From Paracoccaceae bacterium (lineage in GTDB: Bacteria > Pseudomonadota > Alphaproteobacteria > Rhodobacterales > Rhodobacteraceae), in NCBI GenBank assembly GCA_020622085.1, contig JAHRYM010000002.1, positions 935,604-999,603 of the forward strand: a stretch of 64,000 nucleotides of DNA, read 5' to 3'. The notes under the pieces were generated by a model. The model did not search any database and had not been told where the DNA came from. It worked only from the letters and a program-made list of their open reading frames with translations. Shown here in pieces: positions 32,687-42,730 of this stretch (position 1 is the first letter of the stretch; each line of letters opens with the position of its first letter). The position numbers and the translations under genes are program-made.

Positions 32687-32998
32687 TCAGATCAGCAGAT
32701 CGTCGATCGACTTTCCAGAGGCGAGCGCCGCCTCGATCCAGCGCGGCTTGCGCCCGCGGCCCGTCCAGGTTTCCGAAGGATTGGCGGGATTTGCATATTT
32801 GGCATTCGCGGGCTTGCGTTTGCGCACGGTTCCCAGTGACTCGACCAGATCGGCAAGGTTGAATCCGTGCTGTCTGGCGCTTTCTTCAAGCGCCGCCACG
32901 GCTTCCTTGCGCTTGCGGCTCTCATAGCTTGCAATGGCCCTTGCAACCTGGGTCTGCAATTCCTTGAGTTCTTTCAGATCAAGTGCATCTATATTCAT
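32687..32998 (-). CDS. hvrA: H-NS-family nucleoid protein HvrA
   Basis: A 103-residue H-NS/HvrA protein. The N-terminal half is a coiled-coil oligomerisation helix; the C-terminal DNA-binding core reads TWTGRGRKPRWIEAAL, close to the conserved W-x-G-x-G-R-x-P-x-W loop. HvrA is known in Rhodobacter to modulate photosynthesis and nitrogen fixation genes. It is the last gene of senC-regA-hvrA, 92 bp after regA. Confidence 0.9.
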   Translation of the reverse strand: MNIDALDLKELKELQTQVARAIASYESRKRKEAVAALEESARQHGFNLADLVESLGTVRKRKPANAKYANPANPSETWTGRGRKPRWIEAALASGKSIDDLLI

Positions 32999-33090
32999 TC
33001 TCTGTGGTCCCCTGATTAATCCACTTGGGCGTGATGCAGCAATTCCGGGCGCGGATCAATAGAAATGGTTTCGTTTTCTGCGGGCAAGAT

Positions 33091-33645
33091 TTATTTCGGG
33101 CTGCGCTTGGCAAGGATTCGCTGCAGGGTGCGTCGATGCATCGAAAGCCTGCGCGCGGTTTCGGAAACGTTGCGGTCGCACATTTCATAGACGCGCTGGA
33201 TGTGTTCCCACCGGACACGATCCGGAGACATCGGGTTTTCCGAAGGCCCGGGCAAGGCATCGCCCTGCGCGAGCAGCGCCTTGGCAATGTCATTGGCATC
33301 CGCGGGTTTTGCCAGGTAGTCGATGGCACCTGCCTTGACGGCGGCAACAGCCGTTGCGATGGCGCCATATCCGGTCAGCACAACGATCCGGCAGTCGGGT
33401 CTGCGCGCCCGTAACGCTTCGACGACGTCAAGCCCGTTGCCATCCTGCAAACGCAAATCGATGACCGCATAGGCCGGGGGGCGCAGGCTTGCCGCAACCT
33501 TTCCGGCCGCCACGCTTTCAGCGGTTTCGGTCTGGAATCCGCGTTTCTCCATGGCGCGGGCCAGCCTGGTCACGAAAACGGTGTCATCATCGACCAGCAG
33601 CAGCGACCGATCCGCCCCAAGGTCTGCGATATCGCTTTCGGGCAT
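33091..33645 (-). CDS. regA: Response regulator RegA/PrrA/ActR
   Basis: A 184-residue redox response regulator. The receiver domain has LLLVDDDTVF, the phospho-accepting aspartate in YAVIDLRLQDGNGL (about 61) and VLTGYG, LAKPAD. The C-terminal Fis-type HTH reads NVSETARRLSMHRRTLQRILAKR, which is almost invariant in the RegA family. It acts with RegB to switch photosynthesis, respiration and nitrogen or carbon fixation genes with redox state. ATG 33645 has AAAGGGGA upstream. Confidence 0.96.
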   Translation of the reverse strand: MPESDIADLGADRSLLLVDDDTVFVTRLARAMEKRGFQTETAESVAAGKVAASLRPPAYAVIDLRLQDGNGLDVVEALRARRPDCRIVVLTGYGAIATAVAAVKAGAIDYLAKPADANDIAKALLAQGDALPGPSENPMSPDRVRWEHIQRVYEMCDRNVSETARRLSMHRRTLQRILAKRSPK

Positions 33646-33707
33646 AGATGCGTCCCCTTTCATAAGCACGCTACATAACCTTGAGGCAGGGCATGATCAA
33701 ATATGCC

Positions 33708-34337
33708 CTACTTGGCATTCTCGACATAGCAGGCGATCGTCTCGGCCATCTTGTCGGCAGTTACGTCCCTGGTAAAGACCTCGGCAAATCCAGTCCTGGG
33801 AAGCATCAGATAGCTGAAGGTCGTATGATTGACGGTGTAGCTGTCGTCAGCCGGATTTTCGGGAACCTGATACAGAACCTTGTAGGCCTGTGCGGCCACC
33901 TTGATCTGATCCGGCGTTCCGGTCAGACCGATCATCCGGGGATGCACGTTGTCGGTCCAGTCCCTGAGCGTCTGGGGCGTATCGCGGCGGGGGTCGACAC
34001 TGATGAAGACCGGGGTCACCTCAATGCCCTTTTCGTCCAGAATGTCGATGGCTTCGGCATTGCGCGCGGTATCGACAGGGCAAATGTCCGGGCAATAAGT
34101 GTAGCCGAAATAGACAAGGCTGGGTTTGGTAAACAGATCCGCGTCTGTGACTGTCTTGCCGTTTTCATCCATCATGGTGAACGGGCCACCGATTGCACCC
34201 GCACCCGCCATGACCGACGACTGGCAGGGTGCAAACGGGTTGTCCCCTTCGGGCCGGGTCATCACATAGGTTGCAACCAGCCCGGCGATGACAAGAGCGC
34301 CCGCCGAAAGGGAAATGGTGCGTGACGAAAGCGGCAT
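33708..34337 (-). CDS. senC: SCO1/SenC/PrrC copper chaperone
   Basis: A 209-residue thioredoxin-fold protein anchored by one N-terminal membrane segment (about 8-26) with the domain in the periplasm. The copper-binding motif CPDIC is at about 80-84 and the distal histidine is in the NHTTFSYLML region. SCO proteins help build the CuA site of cytochrome oxidase, and PrrC also influences RegB signalling. I start at ATG 34337 (AGAGGAA upstream). It heads senC-regA-hvrA and is divergent from regB. Confidence 0.95.
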   Translation of the reverse strand: MPLSSRTISLSAGALVIAGLVATYVMTRPEGDNPFAPCQSSVMAGAGAIGGPFTMMDENGKTVTDADLFTKPSLVYFGYTYCPDICPVDTARNAEAIDILDEKGIEVTPVFISVDPRRDTPQTLRDWTDNVHPRMIGLTGTPDQIKVAAQAYKVLYQVPENPADDSYTVNHTTFSYLMLPRTGFAEVFTRDVTADKMAETIACYVENAK

Positions 34338-34460
34338 GGAAACTTCCTCTGGGTCCATTGCATGATCGGGCGCCACAGGAACCCTCACTCCGGCGCGATG
34401 CATTGATCGCCGATCCTGCCGCGTCTATCAATCCGCGATCGACTGTGACAGGAGCGCGCC

Positions 34461-35864
34461 ATGGTCCCCCAACCCCCCCCACCGGCCACTGTGGCACCGC
34501 AGCTACTTGGCGACATGCGCGAAACGCACAGCGATTGGGTGCGGCTTGGAACCCTGACCCTGCTGCGCTGGATTGCCATCGTCGGCCAGACCGGCACCAT
34601 CGTCGTGGCGACCTGGATCCTGGGGATCCAGCTTGATGTCTGGCTTTGCGGCCTTGCAGTCGGGCTTTCGGCGCTGACAAATGCCTTGGCAATGACGCTT
34701 TTCCCCGCATCGCGGCGGCTGTCAGAGCAGGAAACCCTGCTGCTGCTGATCTTCGACACCGCACAACTGGCCTTTCTGATCGGCATAACCGGTGGGCTGA
34801 ACAATCCTTTCGCATTGATGATCCTTGCTCCGGCGACCATCACCGCCACTGCGCTTCGGGGGCGCTCGACCGCCGTGGTCGGAACGCTGGCTGTCGCTTT
34901 GGTGACACTGGTCTGGCAGGTCCACCTGCCGCTGGTGGCCGCCGACGGCACTCTCATCCAGGTTCCGCCGCTTTTCGGTTTCGGCCAGTATCTCGCACTT
35001 GTGATCGGGATCGTGTTCCTGTCGCATTATGCGCGCCGGGTCGCCTCGGAGCTGCATTCGATGGCAAGCGCGCTGATGGCAACGCAGATGGCACTGGCGC
35101 GTGAACAGCGGCTCACGGTGCTGGGCGGCGTGGTCGCGGCGGCGGCGCATGAACTGGGAACACCGCTGGCGACGATCAAGCTCATCAGCAGCGAAATGGC
35201 CCAGGATCTGGCCGATCCCGAGGCACGCGAGGATGCGCGGACCATCGTCGAGCAGGCCGACCGGTGCCGTGACATCCTGCGTGGCATGGGTCAGGCGGGA
35301 AAGGACGATGCGATGGTGCGCGCGGCGCCGCTGTCGGATGTGCTGCGCGAGGCTGCCGAGCCCCATGCCCAGCGCGGCAAGGCCCTTCACATGCCCGTGC
35401 CGCTGCCAACGGAGAGGGAGCCATTCGTGCAGCGCCGCCCCGAAATCATCCATGCGCTGCGCAACGTCATCCAGAACGCGACTGATTTCGCGCGGGGCAA
35501 CGTCTGGATCGATGCCGAGTGGACGGCAGATCAGTTGCGGTTGACGATTTCCGATGATGGCCCCGGGTTTCCTTCGGGAGTCATCGGCCGGATCGGCGAT
35601 CCGTTCATGCGCGGACGACAGAGTGATGCAGAGGCTTCCCGGCGACCGGGCTATGACGGGATGGGGCTTGGGCTGTTCATCGCCAAGACGCTTCTGGAAC
35701 GCAGCGGGGCGCAGATGTCCTTTGCCAATGGTGGCGACCCGTTCCTGAGCGAAAGTGAAAGGCCGGTCCGGTCCGGCGCGATCGTGACCATCCGGTGGCC
35801 GCGCCACGCGATCGAGGTTGAGCACTTTGTGCCGCTGGGGGAAAATCCGCAGGTGACGGCATGA
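34461..35864 (+). CDS. regB: Redox sensor histidine kinase RegB/PrrB
   Basis: A 467-residue kinase with six N-terminal membrane segments (about 30-190). The ubiquinone-binding GGLNNPF loop is seen at about 112-118. The phospho-acceptor His is in AAAAHELGTPLATIKL (about 232-236), and the redox-active cysteine in EQADRCRDILRGMGQ (about 275). N-box and G-box (NVIQNATDFA, DDGPGF, GMGLGLFIAKTLLERSGA) complete the kinase. It phosphorylates RegA when the quinone pool is reduced. It is divergent from senC with a 123-bp shared control region. Confidence 0.97.
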   Translation: MVPQPPPPATVAPQLLGDMRETHSDWVRLGTLTLLRWIAIVGQTGTIVVATWILGIQLDVWLCGLAVGLSALTNALAMTLFPASRRLSEQETLLLLIFDTAQLAFLIGITGGLNNPFALMILAPATITATALRGRSTAVVGTLAVALVTLVWQVHLPLVAADGTLIQVPPLFGFGQYLALVIGIVFLSHYARRVASELHSMASALMATQMALAREQRLTVLGGVVAAAAHELGTPLATIKLISSEMAQDLADPEAREDARTIVEQADRCRDILRGMGQAGKDDAMVRAAPLSDVLREAAEPHAQRGKALHMPVPLPTEREPFVQRRPEIIHALRNVIQNATDFARGNVWIDAEWTADQLRLTISDDGPGFPSGVIGRIGDPFMRGRQSDAEASRRPGYDGMGLGLFIAKTLLERSGAQMSFANGGDPFLSESERPVRSGAIVTIRWPRHAIEVEHFVPLGENPQVTA

Positions 35865-35952
35865 CGACCCGGCAACCTTAACCGCGCGTTAACCAACTGC
35901 GGCAAGGATCGCGCTGCAGCCATCCACCCAAAGCCGGAGTGCGACAAACCCC

Positions 35953-37551
35953 ATGCTGACGTCGATGACCCTTGCCGGCGTGATCCTTGCAACCTCGGTC
36001 GCCTCGTCCGTGCTCGCACTGCTGATCGCGGCAATTGCCCAGGGCCGGCGCGATACGCGGCCAAGATTGCCCGAAATGCCGGCCGGAATGGAGCCGGCGA
36101 TCTTTCTCTTCGAGGACCGCATGCTGGTGGATGCCACGCCTTCCGCCCTGCGGTTGCTGGGTCCAGGAAGCAACGGCGAATGGAGCCGGCTGGAATCCTA
36201 TCTGGGCCAGAATTTCCCCGGCGCCACGGCCGGACTTGGCAATCTGTCGAGCCTTGGGCAGATCGAACTGAGCGGCGGGCCTGACGGCACGCTTCGCCTT
36301 CGGGCGGAGCTTCTGTCGGGGATGGCGCGGATCACCATCGCCGACCCGGCGGCAGAGGGACAGGGCGTGATCGTCGACGGGTTGAGCCAGCGGGCGCAGG
36401 ATGATGAATTGCGCCAGCTTCGCGCCATCACGGCCGAGGCGCCGATCCTGATCTGGCGCCAGCGCCCGGATGGCTGCATCGAGTGGGCAAATTCCGCCTA
36501 TCTGGCAACGGTGTCGCAACGGCGCGGCGTTCCCGTCCATGAACTTGGCTGGCCGATCGAGGCGCTGCTGGAAGCGCCCGACGGGCTGTTGCCAAGCACA
36601 AGCCGCGTGGCGATGCCTTCCCTCGACGGGCGCGGGCAATCCTGGTTCGAACTGACATCGCGCCCCATGGGGGGCGGCACGGCGCATTTCGCAACCCCGA
36701 TCGATGCGACCGTGAAAGCGGAGGCCAGCCTCAAGGAATTCATCCAGACGCTGGGCAAGACCTTTGCCCATCTGACGGTCGGCCTTGCGATCTTTGACCG
36801 TCAACGGCAGCTTGCGCTGTTCAATCCCGCGCTTCTGGACCTGACCGGCCTTGACCCGCAATTCCTGATCGGACGGCCCACGCTTTTCACGGTTCTCGAC
36901 CGTCTGCGCGAAATGCGGATGATCCCCGAACCCAAGGATTATCGCGGCTGGCGTCAGCAGATGGCGGATCTGGAACGCGCGGCGGCGGCGGGCTTCCATC
37001 AGGAAACCTGGAGCTTGCCTACGGGACAGACCTATCGCGTGACCGGCCGCCCGCACCCCGATGGCGCGGTGGCCTTCCTGTTCGAGGACATTTCCGCCGA
37101 AGTCTCGCTGACCCGTCGCTTCCGCGCGGAGATCGAGATGGGTCAGGAAATCACCGATCAGATTGCCGAGGCCATTGCCGTGTTTTCCCCGGCGGGTCTG
37201 CTGCTGCGGGCCAATGCTGCCTATACCCGGCTTTGGGGTGTCGATCCCGGCGCCAGTCTTGGCAACGTCACCATTCGCGACTGCGTGCGCCACTGGCAGG
37301 CGATGACGCGGGCGGATCCGCTCTGGACCGAGGTGCGGGATTTCGTCCTGACCCTTGGCCCCCGCAACGGCTGGTCGGCCAAGGCCGCCTTCAAGGACGG
37401 GCGAATGCTGGGATGCCGGCTGGTGCCGATGTCGGGGGGGGCCACGCTTGTCGGCTTTGCCGATCCGGCCGATGCCGCGGAAACCAGACGGCCATTGAAA
37501 GTGCGGCGGGCAAGTCTGCTGGCGCAACAGGACGAAACCGAAGACGCCTGA
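35953..37551 (+). CDS. PAS-domain signalling protein without a kinase domain (DivL-like)
   Basis: A 532-residue protein with one N-terminal membrane segment (about 5-28) and at least three PAS-like units (about 50-100, 135-215, 255-365), plus a further PAS fold near 385-500. A helical stretch RFRAEIEMGQEITDQIAEAI resembles a degenerate dimerisation helix, but no catalytic ATPase follows. Alphaproteobacterial divL genes near tsaE encode PAS-rich proteins that act on CtrA phosphorelay, and this may be a shortened version. That identity is uncertain. It is 42 bp before tsaE. Confidence 0.65.
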   Translation: MLTSMTLAGVILATSVASSVLALLIAAIAQGRRDTRPRLPEMPAGMEPAIFLFEDRMLVDATPSALRLLGPGSNGEWSRLESYLGQNFPGATAGLGNLSSLGQIELSGGPDGTLRLRAELLSGMARITIADPAAEGQGVIVDGLSQRAQDDELRQLRAITAEAPILIWRQRPDGCIEWANSAYLATVSQRRGVPVHELGWPIEALLEAPDGLLPSTSRVAMPSLDGRGQSWFELTSRPMGGGTAHFATPIDATVKAEASLKEFIQTLGKTFAHLTVGLAIFDRQRQLALFNPALLDLTGLDPQFLIGRPTLFTVLDRLREMRMIPEPKDYRGWRQQMADLERAAAAGFHQETWSLPTGQTYRVTGRPHPDGAVAFLFEDISAEVSLTRRFRAEIEMGQEITDQIAEAIAVFSPAGLLLRANAAYTRLWGVDPGASLGNVTIRDCVRHWQAMTRADPLWTEVRDFVLTLGPRNGWSAKAAFKDGRMLGCRLVPMSGGATLVGFADPADAAETRRPLKVRRASLLAQQDETEDA

Positions 37552-37593
37552 GCAGCCCTTGCAGCCGGCGCGCCGGGGCTTCAACATGGGGGC

Positions 37594-38136
37594 ATGAACC
37601 AGCCCGACGCCCACATGCTGTTCCCTCCTCCCGGCCATGCCAAGGCGCCGGTCGTCCTGGCGCTGCCCACGCCGCAGGCGACTACCGATCTGGCCGAATG
37701 GCTGGCCCCCCGCCTTGGCCCCGGCGACGTGCTGTTGCTCAGCGGCGAGATCGGCGCAGGCAAGACCCATTTCGCCCGCAAGCTGATCCAGGCAAGGCTT
37801 GCAGCCTTGGGCCGGGCCGAGGACGTGCCGTCGCCGACCTTCACCCTGGTGCAGGTCTATGACGTGGGCGACACCGAGATCTGGCACAGTGATCTTTACC
37901 GCCTGACCTCTGCCGACGAGGCGGTGGAACTGGGCCTGACCGAGGCTTTCGACACCGCGATCTGCCTTGTGGAATGGCCCGACCGGCTGGGCGACCTCGC
38001 ACCAGCCAAGGCGCTTGGGATGCACTTCTCGGACGGGCCGGAGCCCGATTCGCGCCTGCTCACGCTGTCGTTCAGCGATCTGCGCTGGGGTGTGCTGATC
38101 GACGCGCTGCCGATCGAGCGCCAGCGAAATGTCTGA
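37594..38136 (+). CDS. tsaE: tRNA t6A biosynthesis ATPase TsaE
   Basis: A 180-residue P-loop protein. Walker A is SGEIGAGKTHFAR (about 51-63), then VPSPTFTLVQVYD (switch region) and HSDLYRL, EWPDRLG. TsaE is the ATPase that keeps the TsaB-TsaD complex cycling in t6A formation; tsaD is elsewhere in this window. It overlaps the kinase gene downstream by 8 bp. Confidence 0.95.
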   Translation: MNQPDAHMLFPPPGHAKAPVVLALPTPQATTDLAEWLAPRLGPGDVLLLSGEIGAGKTHFARKLIQARLAALGRAEDVPSPTFTLVQVYDVGDTEIWHSDLYRLTSADEAVELGLTEAFDTAICLVEWPDRLGDLAPAKALGMHFSDGPEPDSRLLTLSFSDLRWGVLIDALPIERQRNV

Positions 38137-39145
38137 TCGCAGCGCGAGGATCGAGACCTTCCTGGCAACTGCGGGCTGGTCCGGTGCGGTGCGGGCAGCA
38201 CTTGCAGGCGATGCATCAACGCGGCGCTACGAGCGGCTCACCCTTGCGGGCCGGTCGGCGATCCTGATGGATGCGCCAGATCAGGCCGCATCCGTCACCG
38301 CATTCCTGCGGGTGGGCGGCTGGCTTCGGGCGCACGGTTTTTCTGCGCCCGCGACACTGGCGGAAGATCCGGCATCGGGCCTCTTGCTGATCGAGGATTT
38401 CGGCGATGCGCTGGTCGCGCAGCTTGTCGAGGCGGAGCCCGGCCACGAGATCAGTCTCTATTCCAGCGTAATCGACACGCTTGTGGGGTTGCACCGCCTC
38501 CCCGCCCCGGAATTCGTGCAGCCGCTTGACGGCCCGGCGATGGCGAAGCTCGTCGAGCTTACGGTCGAGTGGTATCCACACGCCATTGGCGAGGTGCCGA
38601 ATGCCGAAACCCGGCAGATCCCCGATCTTGTCGCTCGGGCCTACGACAGGTTGGCGAAGGGGCCGCAAGTGATGGCGCTGCGCGACTTCCACGCCGAAAA
38701 CCTGATCCTTCTGCCCGGCCGCAAGTCCCCGGCAGATATCGGTCTTCTGGATTATCAGGATGCCGTTGCCTGCCACCCGGCCTATGATCTGGTTTCGCTG
38801 CTGCAGGATGCGCGCCGCGACCTGTCGCCGGGAACCGAATCCGCCATGATCGCGCGCTATCTGGGCCAGACGGGCCATGACCCTGCCACGTTCCACGCCG
38901 CCTATGCCCTGATCGGCGCACAACGCCAATTGCGGGTCATCGGTGTCTTCGCACGCCTTTGTCTGCATTTCGGCAAGGCCGGCTATCTGGCGCATCTTCC
39001 CCGGGTCTGGAACCACCTGCAGGATAATCTTGCCCATCCGGCACTGGCCGATCTGGCCCGCGCCGTCGCAGGTGGACTGCCCGAGCCGACAGCGCAACGC
39101 ATCGAACGGATCAAGGATCAATGCGGCACATATCCCCACCCGTGA
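38129..39145 (+). CDS. amgK: Anomeric N-acetylmuramate/N-acetylglucosamine kinase AmgK-like
   Basis: A 338-residue phosphotransferase of the aminoglycoside-kinase fold. The ATP-binding part has [11 protein letters not shown], and the catalytic loop reads [14 protein letters not shown] with Asp and Asn, followed by GLLDYQDA (metal Asp). Paired with MurU it forms a route that recycles N-acetylmuramic acid straight to UDP-MurNAc and bypasses fosfomycin-sensitive steps. It overlaps tsaE by 8 bp and murU by 25 bp. Confidence 0.9.
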   Translation: MSDRSARIETFLATAGWSGAVRAALAGDASTRRYERLTLAGRSAILMDAPDQAASVTAFLRVGGWLRAHGFSAPATLAEDPASGLLLIEDFGDALVAQLVEAEPGHEISLYSSVIDTLVGLHRLPAPEFVQPLDGPAMAKLVELTVEWYPHAIGEVPNAETRQIPDLVARAYDRLAKGPQVMALRDFHAENLILLPGRKSPADIGLLDYQDAVACHPAYDLVSLLQDARRDLSPGTESAMIARYLGQTGHDPATFHAAYALIGAQRQLRVIGVFARLCLHFGKAGYLAHLPRVWNHLQDNLAHPALADLARAVAGGLPEPTAQRIERIKDQCGTYPHP

Positions 39146-39813
39146 TGCTTTTCGCCGCCGGCCTGGGCACGCGCATGGCTCCGCTGACCGCGGACCGCCC
39201 CAAACCGATGATTCCGGTGGCCGGGCGTCCGCTGATCGACCACGCGCTTGGCCTGCTGGACGGCGTCGATACCGGGCCGGTGGTCATCAACCTGCATTAT
39301 CTGCCCCGGCAGATCCAGGATCACCTGCAAGGCCGCCACGGCATCCGCTTTTCCCACGAGCCCCGACTTCTGGAAACCGGCGGAGGCCTGCGCAAGGCGC
39401 TGCCGCTGTTGAATGGCAATCCTGTGATCACGCTCAATACCGATGCGGTCTGGACTGGCCCAGGCCCCGTCGGACAGCTGCTGCGCCATTGGGATCCGGG
39501 CCGGATGGAGGCCTTGCTTCTGACCGTGCCGAAGGATCGCGCCGTCGGGCATGGCGGCAAGGGCGACTTCATCGCCGACAGCGATGGCCGGCTGCGGCGT
39601 GGCGCGGGCGATGTCTATACCGGGCTGCAGATCATCCGCACCGACCGGCTTGCCGGGATCGCCGACCCGGTTTTCTCGCTTGGCCGGATCTGGGACGACA
39701 TGGCCGCCTCCGGCACGCTTTTCGGAATCGAGCACAAGGGTGGCTGGTGTGATGTCGGGCGGCCCGAATCCATCGCGCTGGCCGAAATGATGCTGGGGAA
39801 GGCCGATGTTTGA
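39121..39813 (+). CDS. murU: N-acetylmuramate alpha-1-phosphate uridylyltransferase MurU-like
   Basis: A 230-residue nucleotidyltransferase. The signature [19 protein letters not shown] (about 11-29) is complete, [10 protein letters not shown] and NTDAVW (metal Asp) follow. It would join UTP and MurNAc-1-phosphate from AmgK to UDP-MurNAc. Start at ATG 39121 is supported by relatives that have a short extension before MLFAAG; the ATG at 39145 overlapping the amgK stop is an alternative. It overlaps addB by 8 bp. Confidence 0.9.
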   Translation: MRHISPPVMLFAAGLGTRMAPLTADRPKPMIPVAGRPLIDHALGLLDGVDTGPVVINLHYLPRQIQDHLQGRHGIRFSHEPRLLETGGGLRKALPLLNGNPVITLNTDAVWTGPGPVGQLLRHWDPGRMEALLLTVPKDRAVGHGGKGDFIADSDGRLRRGAGDVYTGLQIIRTDRLAGIADPVFSLGRIWDDMAASGTLFGIEHKGGWCDVGRPESIALAEMMLGKADV

Positions 39814-42730
39814 GAAAGACCCGCGCCCGCGGCTGTTCGGCCTGCCTCCCGGTGCAGACTTCGCCCGGGAACTGGTCGCGGGGCTGATCGCGCGGACGGC
39901 GCACCTTCCACCCGATGCCCTGTCACGGGTGACGGTCTATCTGAACTCGGCCCGGATGCGGCGGCGGGTGCGGGCGCTGTTCGATGGCCACGGCACGCGG
40001 CTTCTGCCCCGGCTGCGGCTGATCACCGATCTGGGGCAGGATCCGCTGATGGCACTTCCGCCTGCGGTCGCGCCACTGCGCCGGCGGCTTGAACTCACGC
40101 AGATGGTTGGCTCGCTCTTGCGGACGCGGCCCGATTTCGCGCCCTCGACCGCCGCCGTCGACCTTGCCGAAAGCCTGACTGCGCTCATGGGCGAGATGCA
40201 GGACGAAGGGGTGCCACCTTCGGCGCTTACGCCCGCGCTGGCCGAAGACCACGCTGCGCATTGGGAATCAAGCCTGCGGTTCATCGGCCTTGTGGCCCGC
40301 TATTTCGAAACTTCGACCGAACCGGATGCCAAGGCGCGGCAAAGGAAAGTCGTCGAAGCCCTGGCAGAGCGCTGGGCGGCGTCTCCGCCCGCGGATCCGG
40401 TAATGGTTGCGGGATCGACCGGGTCGCGTGGCAGCACGAAGATCCTGCTCAAGGCGGTGGCCGAATTGCCGCAAGGCGCGGTGATCCTGCCGGGGTTCGA
40501 TGGCGATATGCCCGAAAATGCGTGGAACAGTCTCGATTCCGGGCCAGTTCCACAGGAAGACCACCCGCAATACCGTTTCCTGCCGCTGATGCGCAATCTG
40601 GGGGTCGATCCGTCGGCGGTGCGCCCCTGGACCGGCGCCCCGGCGCCCGATCCGGCGCGCAATGCGCTGATCTCGCTCTCGTTGCGCCCGGCTCCGGTGA
40701 CCGACCGATGGCGCAGCGAGGGCCCGGCGCTTGGCGACCTGGTGCCGGCCACCCGCAGCATGACCCTGATCGAGGCGCCAAGCCCGCGAAGCGAAGCCGT
40801 GGCACTGGCGATGATCCTGCGCCAGGCCGCCGAAGACGGACGGCACGCCGCCCTGATCTCGCCCGACCGGATGTTGACGCGCCGGGTGGCGGCCGCACTT
40901 GACCGCTGGGGCATCGTGCCCGACGACAGCGCCGGCCACCCCCTGCCGCTGACGCCGCCGGGGCGGCTGCTGCGCCATGTGGCACGGGCGTTCGGCACGC
41001 GGCTGGCGGCGGATAACCTGCTCGTGCTGCTCAAGCACCCACTGACCGCAAGCGGTGGCGAACGGGGCGACCATGTGCTGAAGGTGCAGCAGCTTGAACT
41101 GTCGCTTCGCCAGTGGGGCCCGGCCTTTCCGACAGCTGCGGATCTGCGAAACTGGGCCGAAACCCGCGGCGCGCCCGCGTTGGCCTGGGCCTTGTGGCTG
41201 GGTCAGATGACTGCGGCGCTCGATCAGGGCGAACAGCCGCTTTCGGCCTGGATAGAGACGCATCTGGCAGCAACCGAGTTGCTGGTGGCTGGTCCCGACA
41301 CCAGGCGAGGACCGTTCGAGCTATGGAACAAGGAAGCCGGGCAGAAGGCGCGACGTGCGATGGATGCCTTGCTGCGCGAAGCCGACGCCGGGTCCGTCAT
41401 GTCGGCGGCCGAGTATGCCGACCTGCTGGACAGCGTGCTGCAATCCGACACCGTCCGGCAGTCCGAGGCGGTGCATCCGCTGGTCTCGATCCTCGGGACG
41501 CTCGAGGCACGGGTGGGCGGCGCCGATCTGGTGATCCTTGCCGGGCTGAACGAAGGTATCTGGCCCGCGCCTGCCGCGCCGGACCCATGGCTTTCGCGCC
41601 AGATGCGGCTGCGCGCCGGGCTTTTGCTGCCTGAACGCCAGATCGGGCTTTCGGCGCATGATTACCAGCAGGCCGCAGGCGCGCCTGAGGTGGTTCTGAG
41701 CCGGTCGCTGCGCGATGCCGAAGCCGAAACCGTGGCGTCGCGCTGGCTGGCCCGGCTGACGAACCTGATGGAGGGACTTCCCGCACAGGACGGGCCGGGG
41801 GCGCTGGCGGAGATGAAGGCGCGCGGCCAGCTCTGGCTGCGGCGGGCGGCAGCGCTGGAACAGGTCGCGCCGGGTGTGCCTGCATCACGCCCGGCGCCGC
41901 GACCCCCGGTCGGGCAACGGCCGACCACCCTGCCTGTGACGGATATCCGCACGCTCATCCGCGACCCTTACGCCATCTATGCCAGACGGGTCCTGAGGCT
42001 CCGGCCGCTTGATCCCTTGCGGCCCAGCCCCGATGCCCGTCTGCGGGGAACGGTTCTGCACAAGGTGGTGGAAGCCTATCTGAAGACGCCCGACCGGCTC
42101 GGAATGACCCGCGAGGAGCTTCTGTCCCTGGCTGGAAAAATCCTGGACGAGACCGTTCCCTGGCCTGCGGCCCGCCGCTTCTGGCTGGGGCGGATGGGGC
42201 GGATCGCCGAGACGTTCCTTGCGGCCGAGGCCGACCGCGCCGAAGCCGGCGAGCCGCGCGCGATCGAGGACAAGGGGAGTGCCACGCTCTTGTCGGGGCG
42301 GTTCACGCTTACGGCGCGGGCGGATCGCATTGACCTGATGCGCGATGGGCGCATCCATGTCTACGACTACAAATCCGGCGAGCCACCGTCGCCGGACCAG
42401 CAGAAGTATTTCGAGAAGCAGCTGATCCTTGAATGCGCCATTGCCGAGGCGGGTGGGTTTCCGATCCTTGGCGCTGCCGAGGCCGCCGCCTACAGCTATA
42501 TCCATCTGGGCGGCGCCGGAGAGACCAAGGAAACCACACTGGAGCCGGGAGACACCGCCCGCGCCTGGGAAGACCTGGAACGCCTGATCGCCAGCTACAT
42601 GGATCCGTCTCGGGGATATGTCTCGCGCAGGGCGGTGTTTCAGGAACGCTTTCCCGGCGATTACGACCACCTTGCCCGCTATGGTGAATGGGCAACCAGC
42701 GACGCCCCCCGCCCCGAGGATATGGAATGA
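39806..42730 (+). CDS. addB: Double-strand break repair nuclease subunit AddB
   Basis: A 974-residue protein, the alphaproteobacterial AddB. The N-terminal helicase-like part is inactive (no proper Walker A). The C-terminal RecB-type nuclease domain (about 690-960) has the key [24 protein letters not shown] and [15 protein letters not shown], with the D-x-K pair. AddAB resects broken ends for RecA. Unlike AddB of Bacillus, the four iron-sulfur cysteines are not seen, as is usual in this class. The stop overlaps addA (ATGA). Confidence 0.93.
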   Translation: MFEKDPRPRLFGLPPGADFARELVAGLIARTAHLPPDALSRVTVYLNSARMRRRVRALFDGHGTRLLPRLRLITDLGQDPLMALPPAVAPLRRRLELTQMVGSLLRTRPDFAPSTAAVDLAESLTALMGEMQDEGVPPSALTPALAEDHAAHWESSLRFIGLVARYFETSTEPDAKARQRKVVEALAERWAASPPADPVMVAGSTGSRGSTKILLKAVAELPQGAVILPGFDGDMPENAWNSLDSGPVPQEDHPQYRFLPLMRNLGVDPSAVRPWTGAPAPDPARNALISLSLRPAPVTDRWRSEGPALGDLVPATRSMTLIEAPSPRSEAVALAMILRQAAEDGRHAALISPDRMLTRRVAAALDRWGIVPDDSAGHPLPLTPPGRLLRHVARAFGTRLAADNLLVLLKHPLTASGGERGDHVLKVQQLELSLRQWGPAFPTAADLRNWAETRGAPALAWALWLGQMTAALDQGEQPLSAWIETHLAATELLVAGPDTRRGPFELWNKEAGQKARRAMDALLREADAGSVMSAAEYADLLDSVLQSDTVRQSEAVHPLVSILGTLEARVGGADLVILAGLNEGIWPAPAAPDPWLSRQMRLRAGLLLPERQIGLSAHDYQQAAGAPEVVLSRSLRDAEAETVASRWLARLTNLMEGLPAQDGPGALAEMKARGQLWLRRAAALEQVAPGVPASRPAPRPPVGQRPTTLPVTDIRTLIRDPYAIYARRVLRLRPLDPLRPSPDARLRGTVLHKVVEAYLKTPDRLGMTREELLSLAGKILDETVPWPAARRFWLGRMGRIAETFLAAEADRAEAGEPRAIEDKGSATLLSGRFTLTARADRIDLMRDGRIHVYDYKSGEPPSPDQQKYFEKQLILECAIAEAGGFPILGAAEAAAYSYIHLGGAGETKETTLEPGDTARAWEDLERLIASYMDPSRGYVSRRAVFQERFPGDYDHLARYGEWATSDAPRPEDME

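Noticed and set aside
35878-38025. 715-codon open frame on the minus strand
   Set aside because: It lies opposite the PAS protein and tsaE, is full of Arg/Gln/Gly typical of antisense reading of GC-rich genes, and has no recognisable domain.
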